From assembly GCF_000764305.2 (NCBI RefSeq), contig NW_025945939.1:31372-95371 (forward strand): a DNA stretch of 64,000 bases, read 5' to 3'. Below are positions 47,137 through 57,725 of the stretch, piece after piece (positions within the stretch are counted from its first letter, which is position 1; every line of letters starts with the position of its first letter). A program made the translations under genes and the position numbers. Origin of the DNA: Hyalella azteca. Its lineage: Eukaryota; Arthropoda; Malacostraca; Amphipoda; Hyalellidae. Below the pieces are notes generated by a model that did not search any database, had not been told where the DNA came from, and saw only the letters and a program-made list of their open reading frames with translations.

Positions 47137-47210
47137 GAAATGCCTGAAATAAATTTGATAAATTTTCAACATTTATTCCTCCCAGCCAGTCCTGAGAGCA
47201 ACTTACAACG

Positions 47211-49238
47211 ATGCAGAAGACGTCGCTGCTGCGCGTGTTGCTGCTGGTCGCAGTGGCTGGTGCAGAGCCCTTGCGTACCCGAATGGTGAGGTGGTTTGTA
47301 TAGCTTTTAAATCTTTGTGAATTATGATCACCTGTTAATAACAAAAATAATAATTTAAATTTGTATATTCACAGATTGAATTATTTTGTAACTAATGCTC
47401 TTACGATAATATTTGATTGTTGTTTCCCTGCAGAAAGCTCCAAATCCGGAAAATTCTGAACTGGCACGGATCGTCGAGCCTGTACCTGGGCAGGATTTTC
47501 GCGGTACCGTCCTCATTTATTGTTCATGAGTATTTATTTTGAATTATTTTTTTACTCACAAAAATATTAGCGAGGAATTTTGTAAAGTTTAAAGTACCAT
47601 ATTTACGTGAAATATTGGCCCGTATGCTAAATAGCTAGGCCACTAACACTACGAACTAGCACTACGCACTACAAGCCGTGGTGCCTACAGTGCGACATGG
47701 AACACTACGGTTGGCATGCTAAATAGGGCACGACGACACTACGGTATATTTAACCTTGTTTACTTCGTCAGTTGTGGATCTGTTTGGCTTACAGCAAAGG
47801 CATCATCGCGTAAAAATCTCAGGAACAGCATGCCATGAATATTAAAAAGTGTAGCGCTTCAGTGAATAACATGTTATTCTTATGGCTAACATTTTCCTTG
47901 GCGAAACAGAAGAAGAGCGTAGAAGTAGAAAATACTTTTCTTGTTTTTGATACTATGTTTTGAATTTTCTTTTTTGTTTTTTTCTAGAGTCATTTTGAAT
48001 TCTTCTGCAAGAACTTTCCATGCTTCCCTCTTTTGTTCGATGTCTTTGGGAAGCGTGGACTTTGCATATATGATGGGAAAGGCGCGTAGACGCATTGCGA
48101 ATTTCAGCTAACCATCAGAATTTTCACTAGTACCATTACCATCACAATTAGACATTTTACACCATCTTCTGCAAAGAATGAGAATTACTTAGGGAATAAT
48201 TAATTATTTGGAGCACTTAACTACCATTCTTCAATAGACTCATAGCGTAGTGCGGCACTATAAAGTACTCTAACAGCGAAGTAGCACTTCACAGTCTTTC
48301 TGCATACGAATCAGTAGTGCGACATTAAGCGACACTAAACATTGCAGAGCTACTTCGAAGTGCTTAGTGTCTGTGACGTATTTAGCATACCAACAGGACA
48401 CTTCGTAGTGCTTAGTGCTACTTCGTAGTGCTAGTGCCCTATTTAGCATACGGGCCAATATGTCATTCGTTTCTATACTATTTACTCTTAAAATAAATTT
48501 CCCATATAATAGTTATAGATCAACTAATAATAAGACCATCGAAGAGGCAAAATTAAAATGGAGAAAATTTAAATATAGAATTGCAACATTATTCGCACGA
48601 ACATGAATTTGATTTGTATTTTATTTATGCAGGAGCCAGGGCTGTTTGCTTAGATGGTATCGTTGGCATGTCATGCTATACTTGGTTTGGGGTAAGTATA
48701 AACAATTGGAAAAAATTTATAAAATGTAACCTACAATAAAGTAATTCTGCTAGATAAATGTACTTAAACAGAGAAAGTATTTGTGAAAATGAACATGTAT
48801 GAACCAACATCGGCTAATATTTTTATCTAGAGTATGACAAATCATTTACAAAACGTCCTTTATAATAGTGTTATTGGCGTGAAAAAAATACTTCCTTAAT
48901 AATGCATGTCGTATCCCCCAATCATTTAATGAGACTGGCTAATCGTTTCTGAAGTTTGTTATGTTAATTTAGTTATAATTCAAAGCGTGATGATTAAAAA
49001 TTCTCTCATTAATATGGTCAACCTTTTAGATCTCGCTACGTGAATAAATTCAGCTCTAATTAATCGATGAATAATTTGTATTCTTTAGAATCAACTTTAT
49101 ATGATATATTAAAATACCTTTTTATCATTTCAGAATGGTTATTGGGACAAGTCTTGCCCGTTCCCTGGCTGGATTTGGGTGTGGGTAAACCCCTTCACTA
49201 ATTGGTACGGAATATACTGCTGCACCACAGCCCCGTGA
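47211..49238 (+). CDS. Secreted tryptophan/cysteine-rich peptide
   Basis: A four-exon gene: 47211-47285, 47434-47503, 48633-48691 and 49134-49238. All introns are GT-AG and all phases join, giving 102 residues. Residues 1-18 are a signal peptide (MQKTSLLRVLLLVAVAGA). A 30-residue acidic/proline-bearing segment follows. A C-terminal domain then has five cysteines (VCLDG, MSCYTW, SCPFPG, YCCTT) and seven tryptophans, including GWIWVWVNP and NWYG. A short precursor with a Cys/Trp-rich end is typical of antimicrobial peptides in general, but I recognise no specific family and the cysteine count is odd. AATAAA at 49488 supports the 3' end. Intron 2 carries a transposon-like element (47612-48461). 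Confidence 0.75.
47612..48461. mobile_element. Inverted-repeat DNA element with MADF-like relic
   Basis: The ends are exact 23-base inverted repeats (47612-47634, ATATTGGCCCGTATGCTAAA...). They are followed by CACTACG-rich subterminal repeats on both sides. The - strand (48090-47890) encodes FPIIYAKSTLPKDIEQKREA, then WKVLAEEF, resembling a MADF/Myb-like DNA-binding domain found with PIF/Harbinger elements. The element is in intron 2 of the W/C-rich gene. No clear target duplication could be seen. Confidence 0.6.
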
Positions 49239-49487
49239 TTAAATTAACTGATATAAATCGTCTGATTTTTTCCGGACGAAAGCAGTTTCTACGACGCACG
49301 TGCCCAGTCGTTAAAGTTACATGATACATTTATCAGTCAAAAATTATAAAATTGGTGATGTCATACAACGATGGGTTTCAATTCCAGGATATTCAACTCT
49401 AGTTATTACTTTCAATTGATTCTATTTATGATTTCATGCGCATTGATGCTGAAGGCTAAAAATTGAAATTTGTTGATTAAAAACTTG

Positions 49488-49493
49488 AATAAA
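49488..49493 (+). terminator. Polyadenylation signal
   Basis: AATAAA about 250 bases after the stop of the W/C-rich peptide gene. Confidence 0.6.
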
Positions 49494-49907
49494 TTTATAA
49501 TGATTTTTACAACTAGTTTAGTTTTTTTTTTATTTTTCGGCACACAACAGCATTATATTTTTAATGAGCTATAATAACAATTTAATTACACACGGGATTT
49601 CAAGTAGTCTCTGAATCACATCTCCAAGCAGCTGAGTATAAAAAATATGTTGAAAAAAAACATCCATTGGAAAAAAGAGATGAAGTCACTGTAGCCAGGA
49701 TGAACTGATCCTGCACGACCTGAATCATTTGAACGACCTGCAGAAAAGTTAGCACGATACAATAGCGGCACGATGAAATACAAATCAAACAATAAAAAAA
49801 TGTATTCCTATTTGCTTCCTGTGACGGAAATCATAGAGGAGTTCTCAGCAACAACGCTTAAAATGAGAACCATCATTATAAAAAAACATCAATTGATGTG
49901 TTCGCTC

Positions 49908-50159
49908 TTATCTAAGATTAGTATAGGTTGGCAGAATTTCTTCTTTCAAGCAGGTTTCATTGAAGACCAGAGAATTTGTTTTATTCGCAATTTTCTTATT
50001 AGTTTTTTCAATATATCGAACAATATTTTTAGTTTGAACTGGCAAATCGAAAATCAGGTTACCGATGGACATTTTTATTTCGTTAACGACGTTTCGAATG
50101 TTTCTATCATTCATTATCAAGTTAAAAGGCGCATTGAGTGATGAAATTAGCGTCAACAT
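49908..50159 (-). CDS. Hypothetical small protein or exon
   Basis: A - strand frame of 83 residues starting MLTLISSLNAPFNLIMNDRN. It has an amphipathic middle (VVNEIKMSIGNL) and two N-glycosylation sites (NKT, NET). The start is slightly hydrophobic, but no neighbouring exon or family is recognisable. The opposite strand is also open (49773-50141), which lowers confidence. Confidence 0.25.
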   Translation of the reverse strand: MLTLISSLNAPFNLIMNDRNIRNVVNEIKMSIGNLIFDLPVQTKNIVRYIEKTNKKIANKTNSLVFNETCLKEEILPTYTNLR

Positions 50160-50750
50160 AAGTACAAAATCAAGTAAATAGGATACTACTCAAAAATCAA
50201 AATTGTTAGGAATAATTACAAAATCACAAAATAATTTAGAATCAAAGCACCGAAAATTACTCCGAAAACCATAAATTTAGTCTTATCTAAGACTAAAGAT
50301 ATGGCATGCAAGCACGCAGAATCACAGCCTGGAGATAAGAATCCATGTATAAATCAATCTCAAGTTTGGCTAACGTACAAATGACCGGCAAAGCTAAACC
50401 CAACTGGCTAAAATACCCGACATAAAGCCAAGACAGTCGTGAATAGAAGACTGAAGAAGTGAGTACAAACATGCAATAATAAACTATACAAAAGGAAAAC
50501 TAATTTGAACTAACACAGTATACGGAGAAGAAAAGTCAGATTAATCGGACTTAGAACATGGTTATGGAAAGATGTTTACCCATGGAAAGCTTAATATAAT
50601 TCTGCTTTTAGTAAGCAAACTATCAAGCATCTCGTATACTACCAAAAAAATGTAGAGAAGCGTTAGTACATTCATTGATTAGAAAGAATTTGTAACATCT
50701 TCACTTGCTTTACTTCAAAATGTAGGGTCATGTGATGTAGAGTTCTTTTT
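50160..50750. other. No gene recognised
   Basis: AT-rich sequence without supported features. Confidence 0.5.
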
Positions 50751-50752
50751 AG

Positions 50753-50850
50753 CGCATTTTCTCATTTATGGAAAAATGCACTATTGTGCTCGCCATGTCC
50801 GTCTGTCTGTCTGTCTGTCCGTCCGTCCGTCTGTCCGTCAAATAACAAAA
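50753..50850 (+). mobile_element. Left end of the AGCGCATTTTCTC MITE
   Basis: AGCGCATTTTCTCATTTATG matches 13441. It is followed by an expanded (TCTG/TCCG)n run. No right end is seen. Confidence 0.6.
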
Positions 50851-50879
50851 ACATGCGTTGCCATAAATATGGCAGACCC

Positions 50880-51090
50880 GTATATGTATACGTTTATTTG
50901 TTTACACAGACTGTGTGACGTTTATTTGTATACTCAGGCTGTTTGACGTTCATTTGTATACTCAGGCTGTGTGATTTATATTTGTTTACTCAGGCTGTGT
51001 GACATTTTTGTATACTCAGGCTGTGCGACTTTTATTTGTATGCACAGGATGTGTGAAGTTTATTTGTATACACTGGCTGTGTGACATTTT
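50880..51090 (+). repeat. 28-bp minisatellite
   Basis: About seven to eight degenerate units of TTTATTTGTATACTCAGGCT plus GTGTGACG. Confidence 0.85.
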
Positions 51091-51099
51091 TGAGAGACT

Positions 51100-53816
51100 A
51101 AAAAATGATTCGTGTGAACGACGCCGCGTTGAAGCCTCACGTGCCCAATACTTATAGACTTATAGACCTTAGTTTCTCAATGGAAATCATGGGGTTGGTA
51201 GCTATTATACCTGTAGACTAATAGAGCTTTGTTTCCAATGGAATTCATGGGGTTGGTACCTATTATTCCTGTAGACTAATAGAGCTTTGTTTCCAATGGA
51301 ATTCATNTATTTTCCTTCCGTCTGAATGTTTGATGCAGTTCACGGAACATTATCTCTTAGGAAAATTAATTGGTTTTATTATTCAAACATGAAATTTTTT
51401 ACACTGTTGAGCCAATTTGCTGGGCAAACTGAGTCAGGATGACCCACTCAAGAGCTAAGTATTGATAGACAAAGTATCGCTCCTGCCTATACGAGGAGAG
51501 CCCTGGCACCGTGCGTCCAGGATGCAGCGACATCGATTTTTGTGATGCGCTATATATTATATATGCGCTATATTTTGTGATATTGTGCTTAGATAAATAT
51601 ATTCAATATTGAAGAGCTGTATATATTGTACTTAGAAATATATATAATATTATAGGGCTGTAAATATTGTACTTAGATAAATATATTTAATATTGAAGAG
51701 CTGTAAATATTGTACTTAGGCCTGTCGCTTTCAGGTCAACTTTTCAGTGCAGTTAGCGTGAGTCTGGAACTTGCGGCACAACTATAGGACTTGGACAAGA
51801 ATTGTCTTGGGACTTGACTTTAGGCTGTCTTGGGGACTTGCAATGGAGTTGATCATTTATCGCGGTGATCATTAGTGCAACAATTAACGTTTCTTGAAAA
51901 TCTTTACACCTCAAGAGGTCTTTTGACGTATGTTAATACCCGTCACGAGTGAAGAGCTTTAGGGAAGGTTGAAGACACAAGTTCTTTCTCTACACGGGAA
52001 CCAAAAAGGCAGTGATTAAATGTATACCTATCTAGCTGCGTCAATTGTCGTATACCAAGTCGTATACTGCGTCAATTGAAAAGTCAATTGTCGATTACTT
52101 TCATATGAAAAACTGAATACGTTGGACTAAGTGGTAACCGTGCCCGAAATAGTACAAATTTAGTGGTCTTTTTATGCAGCTCAAAGCCTCGCACTGTTGT
52201 AGTCAGTCTCGGGATTGTCGGCAATCCGGATTCCTGACTGCCACGCTGCTCGGGAGGTGGAACTGAGTTCCATCTGAACTCCAAAAAGTTGGTTGCGTGC
52301 AGCGGTTCCTTGCCACCCATTAGAGTGGCCACCATGTGAAATTGTATCTTGAATATGCTTTGCTGCGTGCTTTTATAGGCAAGCTTTTATCTCCTGTCGG
52401 CAGGCTTGTCTCATGCGACTGGAAACCAATTATATCTTGGCCCAAACAGGCAGTCGTGAGAGTCTGGGTATCGCAGTGCGAAGTCTGAATTCCCTGAGAC
52501 CAGCAGATCGCTGTAAAATCTGATCTCGCGTGTTGGTTCAGTCGTCCCCAAGACTTGCTCCCGTTATCACTTCAACGACACATTTGTGGCTGACACGCCC
52601 AGGCCTCTAGGATATTGTTCTTGAGGCAAGGGAGGCTCTCAGGTGGCCGGCGAATAGCCAGCGGGCGTCAGGCGCCTGCTTGCTCTGGCCGACCAATGGC
52701 CACTCACGGTCCGGGGAGGAGGGAGATGCTGGTGGGGCTCTTGACAGCCACGGGCGAGTAATTTATGAAGTTTGTTTTTACCTCCTAATTTGTCCTAAAC
52801 CATTGGGAATGCTTTGACTCCTCCAATGTAGGGTACCAGAAGTAGAAATTGAGCGTTAATCTACGGAATTTCATAATTCTCTTGGTATAATGACTTATAT
52901 CTACTTCCAGGAATCTAATTTACAAGCGAATGGTGTACCGCTCAAGGAAGAATAAATAGTTAAACCTATGTACAACGAGAAAATGGTAGAAAATTCACTC
53001 GCTTCACGAACAACGGGGTGCAAATTTTTCCTATTCCTAATGACAGTTGAAAGACAAAATTTGCAAAATTCATCGTATCGTACGTGAATAAAGATAAATA
53101 GCTGGAATAGCATACCAAATTTGAGACTTGTATCTTATATAGGACGGATGTTATAGTTCAAGGAAATAGTTAATAAACCTCACAGGACTGGACGCGGCTG
53201 ACGGGATACCTCAGCCTCTTAAAGTTATAGCTGTAGCCTGCAGGTATGAGGTAAGATTACGGTTAGAACTCGGTTGTGACGTTCTTTCATCTCCAAAGTA
53301 TCTTGAATTGAAGTGTGATCTTTTGTTTATAAGCAGGTTTCGCTTTTAATATATGTGTGAGTTTTAAAAAAATTTAAATTACGTTCGCGATTTGCATCGT
53401 AGATTTGCCATACTTTATATATAATTTTTTCACATATCCTACCTCTGCTGTAATTGGCGATTTGTAAATTTTTTAAGCTTGTGTACCTTCCAGATAAGTT
53501 CCAACTCCATCGGTTTCTGATGTCTCCCTCGAATAACAGCTTTGTTTTCAATAAAATATTCTCATTTGATTGCTGATTTAAGTCGAGTATATCAACTTTA
53601 TTGTTTTTGCTGCTTTCTCTCAAGCGATGCTGTTTCTACGATGGGGAATTTTGCTTTTCGCAGGAGTCAAGTTTCCTTTGAGCTTCTCTTCCTGGCAACA
53701 TGAGCTTTGTGCTTACGCAATGCGTTTGTATTGCGATGTTAGCCTTCACCACGTACGACGTGAATGATGTTGTCGGACTCTGATGCTTGAGTTTTTCTGG
53801 TGGATTAATTGACATA
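51100..53816 (+). repeat. Large dispersed repeat, copy 1
   Basis: Aligns along its length with 56885-60932, starting GTGTGAACGACGCCGCGTTG and ending TTTTCTGGTGGATTAATTG. It has an N at 51307 where copy 2 has about 1.03 kb more, and lacks the MITE of copy 2. It includes a ~41-bp tandem block (51590-51720). There is no recognisable protein. It may be a long LTR or a segmental duplication; I cannot decide. Confidence 0.8.
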
Positions 53817-53895
53817 TAATAATAATAATAATAGCGGTTTCAGCGTTTAGTAGGCCGGAGGCCTGTCGCCGATTCTTAACATCGCAGAACATTCA
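53817..53895 (-). mobile_element. SINE 3' end, cut at an N
   Basis: (TAA)n then AGCGGTTTCAGCG...GGCCTGTCGCCGATTC, the reversed tail of the dimeric SINE. It stops at the N at 53896 and a tandem array follows. Confidence 0.85.
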
Positions 53896-53897
53896 NC

Positions 53898-54350
53898 AAT
53901 TGCCGTAGCAAATATATGTGATTAGGGTGTTGAAAAAATATATTCGTTAAATTGCCGTAGCAAATATATGTGATTAAGGCTAAAAAAATATTTTCGTTAA
54001 ATTGCCATAGCAAAAATTTTTTAATTAATTGTCATAATAAATATTACGCAGTCAGTTGCCGCACCAAACATTTTTTGTAATTACAAATATTTTTTAATTA
54101 ACTGCCGTGAAAAATATTACGTCATAAATTGCCGTAGCAAATATTTCTTAATAAATTGCCCTGACAAATATATTCTTATCAATTGCCGTAAAAAGTATTT
54201 TTATTTAATTGCCGTAGCAAATATTTAGTTACCAATTGCCGAAGGAAATATTTCGTAGTTATTTGTTGCATCAAATATTTCGTAATTAGAAGCGGAAAAA
54301 TATTTTTAAATGAATGCCGTAGCAAATATTTATTAAATTATTGCCGTAGT
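53898..54350 (+). repeat. Degenerate AT-rich tandem array
   Basis: A motif like AATTGCCGTAGCAAATATTT recurs about 13 times with variable spacing of roughly 30-40 bases. Confidence 0.8.
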
Positions 54351-54594
54351 ATCAAAGTTACCGCCTCAACATAGCAACGAAAAATTTAACATAATAAATG
54401 AAATGAGCAATTACTCTAATACATAATTTTTTAAATGCAATTACTCATTATGTGAAACTTATTAGAGAGTTAACGATAACCCTACACTGTGAATATTAAA
54501 AATGTTCTCTATTATTTTCTAGGATAAAATTCTCGTCAACTCTATAAGATAGGCACAAAAAACAACAATTTTGAGATAAATTTTTGTGTTGCAG

Positions 54595-54730
54595 TTCGTC
54601 GTGCCCGATGTGTCGGCAGCCTGTCAGACACCGCGCCTGCCGCGACGAATTCCTGGCCTTGAAGGAGGACCAGCGCGCGCTGCAAGCTCAGCGAGACATA
54701 GCGGGGGAAGATGGTGCGAGCACCAGCTAA
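54595..54730 (+). CDS. Last exon of a RING-finger-like protein
   Basis: After the acceptor TTTTTGTGTTGCAG the frame reads SSCPMCRQPVRHRACRDEFL, then ALKEDQRALQAQRD and stops at 54728-54730. CP-x-C-R is how the last zinc pair of a RING domain usually ends, so this looks like the 3' exon of an E3 ubiquitin ligase-type protein with a short charged helical tail. One base precedes the first full codon. Upstream exons are not visible. The last part of the exon and the 3' UTR are duplicated in tandem. Confidence 0.5.
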
Positions 54731-54827
54731 CTGTGATAAAACTTGATGACCAGCGCGCGCTGCAAGCTCAGCGAGACATAGCGGGTGAAGATGGTGCGAG
54801 CACCAGCTAACTGTGATAAAACTTGAT
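54668..54827 (+). repeat. 80-bp tandem duplication across the stop codon
   Basis: Two 80-base units (54668-54747 and 54748-54827) with one mismatch (GGGGGAAG versus GGGTGAAG). The copy is recent. The stop in the first unit keeps the protein unchanged. Confidence 0.9.
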
Positions 54828-55492
54828 CAAAACGAAATTTAGTCACCGTTCTACATAAATAATTTAACTACTGTCAGTAATCAAGCAACCTTAATGATTA
54901 ATGCATCAATAAAAGTGAATCGTTACATAGCTTTTCATTAGCGTCCACCCTTATTTGTGTTGTCTCCTTCATTCGTTAGTAGCCATTCGTTAGTAATCCT
55001 GATCATCGTCTGTTCTCCAATAAGCACAATTTGTGTGGATGAAATACGGAAAAATAAGAAACAAGTGCTACATAGACTTTGGAAAATGGCTTCTAAATAT
55101 GAATGTTGAGAAATGTGCAGATCACAATTAGTTAAATGATTTATGATCACCTCAGCTCCTTAACCAACTGTCGCGACAACAAGTTTTGTCCCAAGAGATA
55201 TTTTTCGGATTTTTCAATTATGATGTTTGAAATAAAATCAAGAAACCTCAGTTCTTTATATTTTAACTTGAAAAAAAATTATGACAAGAACGAAATCCTA
55301 CATGAAAAATTCGAAATATGACAAATTTCCCCGAGGTTGATATAGAATATGGATATTTTGCAGAGCAGACCCATATTACGGAAGACCTCTTTTTTATTTT
55401 CTTAGGCAGGCTAGAAATCCAATTCTAAATGCTGTTTATATCAATAAAGTTCCATTCATGCAAAATCAAGTACTGCAAGTCCTTGGTAGAAG

Positions 55493-55534
55493 TTGCTTGG
55501 GTTTACCCTCTTGTTTGAGGGTAAACCCAAGCAA
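55493..55534. repeat. 18-bp perfect hairpin
   Basis: TTGCTTGGGTTTACCCTC, a six-base loop, then GAGGGTAAACCCAAGCAA. It lies at the edge of the Tc1/mariner relic. Confidence 0.9.
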
Positions 55535-55549
55535 GACCCTCTTGTCTCG

Positions 55550-55830
55550 TTTACCCTTTACCCTCTGTTTGAGAATGGTCAGTGAATTTTTAAAAGGATT
55601 TAAAACTGGATAATTTCCAGGCCATGGTGTCAATTCTTCAATGCTAAAATCTTAAAGAAGCTTTTTGACAGCACCGGCTTTATGACAAGGAGCTCCATCG
55701 TTTCTGGAAAATGCAATTTTTCAGGAAACTGATAGTAAACTGAGGGAAGTGAAGGAGATTAATTGCTCCTGTTCACTGAACTGAGAAATGCCTGGATGGG
55801 CGCCAGACATTAAGGCTTTTAGCGCTCACT
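55550..55830 (-). pseudogene. Tc1/mariner transposase relic
   Basis: The - strand reads NDGAPCHKAGAVKKLL, a stop, then DFSIEELTPWPGNYPVLNP. This matches the family signature (Q)DGAPCH...WPGNSPDLNPIEN. The last catalytic acidic residue is lost (NPFKN in place of NPIEN). Degraded and inactive. Confidence 0.8.
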
Positions 55831-55999
55831 TGATATATAGAATATATTCCATATTAATTCACATTTGCCTAATTAGTTAAGAAAAGAATAATTAGGAGTG
55901 TGCTTCTGATTACTTTTTTAACAGTTCAAATGACAGATAAAATATTGAAATAAAGCTGACGGTGATGGTAGATAACGGGTTGTTTCATAAAAATCAAAA

Positions 56000-56430
56000 C
56001 AAATCGTTGAAAATTAAAAAAATCGTTGAAAATTGAAAAAAAAACGTTGAAAATTAAAATAATACGTTAAAATCAAATAAATCGCCGAAAAGCAAATTGA
56101 ATCGTTGAAAATCAAAATCAATCGCAGAAATTCGAAATAAATCGTTATAAATTAAAATAAATCGTTGAAAATAAAAATAAATCATTAAAAATTGTAATGA
56201 ATCTCTAAAAATCAACATAATCATTGAAAATCAAAATAAATAGTTGAAAATCACAATTGGTCGTTGCATGAAAATCAAAATAAATCGTTGAAAATCAACA
56301 TTAATCGTTGAAAATCCATATAAATCGACGAAAATCAAAATAAATAGTTGAAAAATCCAAATATATAGTTTAAAATCAAAATAAATCACTGAAAATTTAA
56401 ATATATCGATGAAAATCCAAATAAACCCAA
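56000..56430 (+). repeat. ~20-bp degenerate minisatellite
   Basis: About 20 units of ATCGTTGAAAATCAAAATAA with frequent substitutions and indels. Confidence 0.88.
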
Positions 56431-56654
56431 AATAAAATAGTCCATTCTACATTGAGATTTCAAGTTGCAATATCTTAGTTTATGTGAGATCAAATTTTTT
56501 ATAAAGAATATAAAAATAAATAAAACTCCGCTTTAATTCGTCTTGCCTCCATCGAAGAAAGTTTTCGCGTCATTTTATAATTCAATTCTAGAGCTGTAAA
56601 ATATCAAGACAATGTGTTGTCTTTAAATTATTACTTTCTTTCTTGCTTAACCTG

Positions 56655-56780
56655 TTAGGTCACGGCTCACGGTTGGCGTTAAGTCACGGTTCACCTTTAG
56701 CTTGTTAAATCACGGCTCACGGTTATCTTGTTAATTCATGGCTCACGATTAGCTTGTTAAATCACGGCTCACATTGTATT
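56655..56780 (+). repeat. ~29-bp tandem repeat
   Basis: About five units containing GTTAAATCACGGCTCACGGT. Confidence 0.8.
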
Positions 56781-57451
56781 TCTAATTATTTTATAGCCGG
56801 AGCACGTGCATGTCGTGCCTAGTCTTCCCAGTGGGACATTTTCTGCCATGGAGATGAGTTGGCAGGAATAAGTTAGCGTCGGTGGTGTGAACGACGCCGC
56901 GTTGAAGCCTTACGTGCCCAATACCTGTAGACTTATAGAGCTTTGTTTCTCAATGGAAATCATTGGGTTGGGACCTATTATACGCAAAGAATAATAGAGC
57001 TTTGTTTCCAATGGAAATCATTGGTTGGTACCTATTATACCTGTAGACTAATAGAGCTTTGTTTCCAATGGAATTCATGGGTTTGGTATTTTACGAGTCA
57101 GTTAAGTTAATGATCGGAATATCCTTGGTTGAATCGCGACCATTTAGTTACTCTTCTTAGCTAGTGGTGTTGTTTGTAGCTCTGTGTTTAGTCTAGACCT
57201 GTTCACGCACGACGTTGAAACCGAACTTTCCTTGATGAAGATCTTCTCTTTGTTCGTTCAAGTGGAAATCCCGTTTAATTTTTATTTAGTAATTTATTTT
57301 GTTTTATTATCGTGTTCGGTTATCCTTTGGTGCAGGCCCACGTAACCTGACGCGGGCTTTGTTTTGTTGTCCCTGGCACCTTGAGTTCAGCCAAAGACTT
57401 GCGATGGTGAGGACATTGTTTAGTGATGGAAGTGGTGAAGCGTTTGTGGTG

Positions 57452-57725
57452 ATAGGACATCTGTTAATGATGGAAGTGGTGGGTGATAGGACATCTGTTA
57501 ATGATGGAAGTGGTGAAGCGTTTGTGATGATAGGACATCTGTTAATGATGGAAGTGGTGAAGCGTTTGTGGTGATAGGACATCTGTTAATGATGGAAGTG
57601 GTGAAGCGTTTGTTGTGATAGGACATCTGTTAATGATGGAAGTGGTGAAGCGTATGTGATGATAGGACATCTGTTAATGATGGAAGTGGTGAAGCGTTTG
57701 TTGCGATAGGACATCTGTTAGTGGT
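57452..57725 (+). repeat. 44-bp minisatellite
   Basis: About six units of GATAGGACATCTGTTAATGA plus TGGAAGTGGTGAAGCGTTTG and four more bases, one unit shortened. Open frames here are produced by the repeat. Confidence 0.9.

Noticed and set aside
57299..57582. Repeat-rich proteins on both strands
   Set aside because: Created by the 44-bp minisatellite. No splice or start support.
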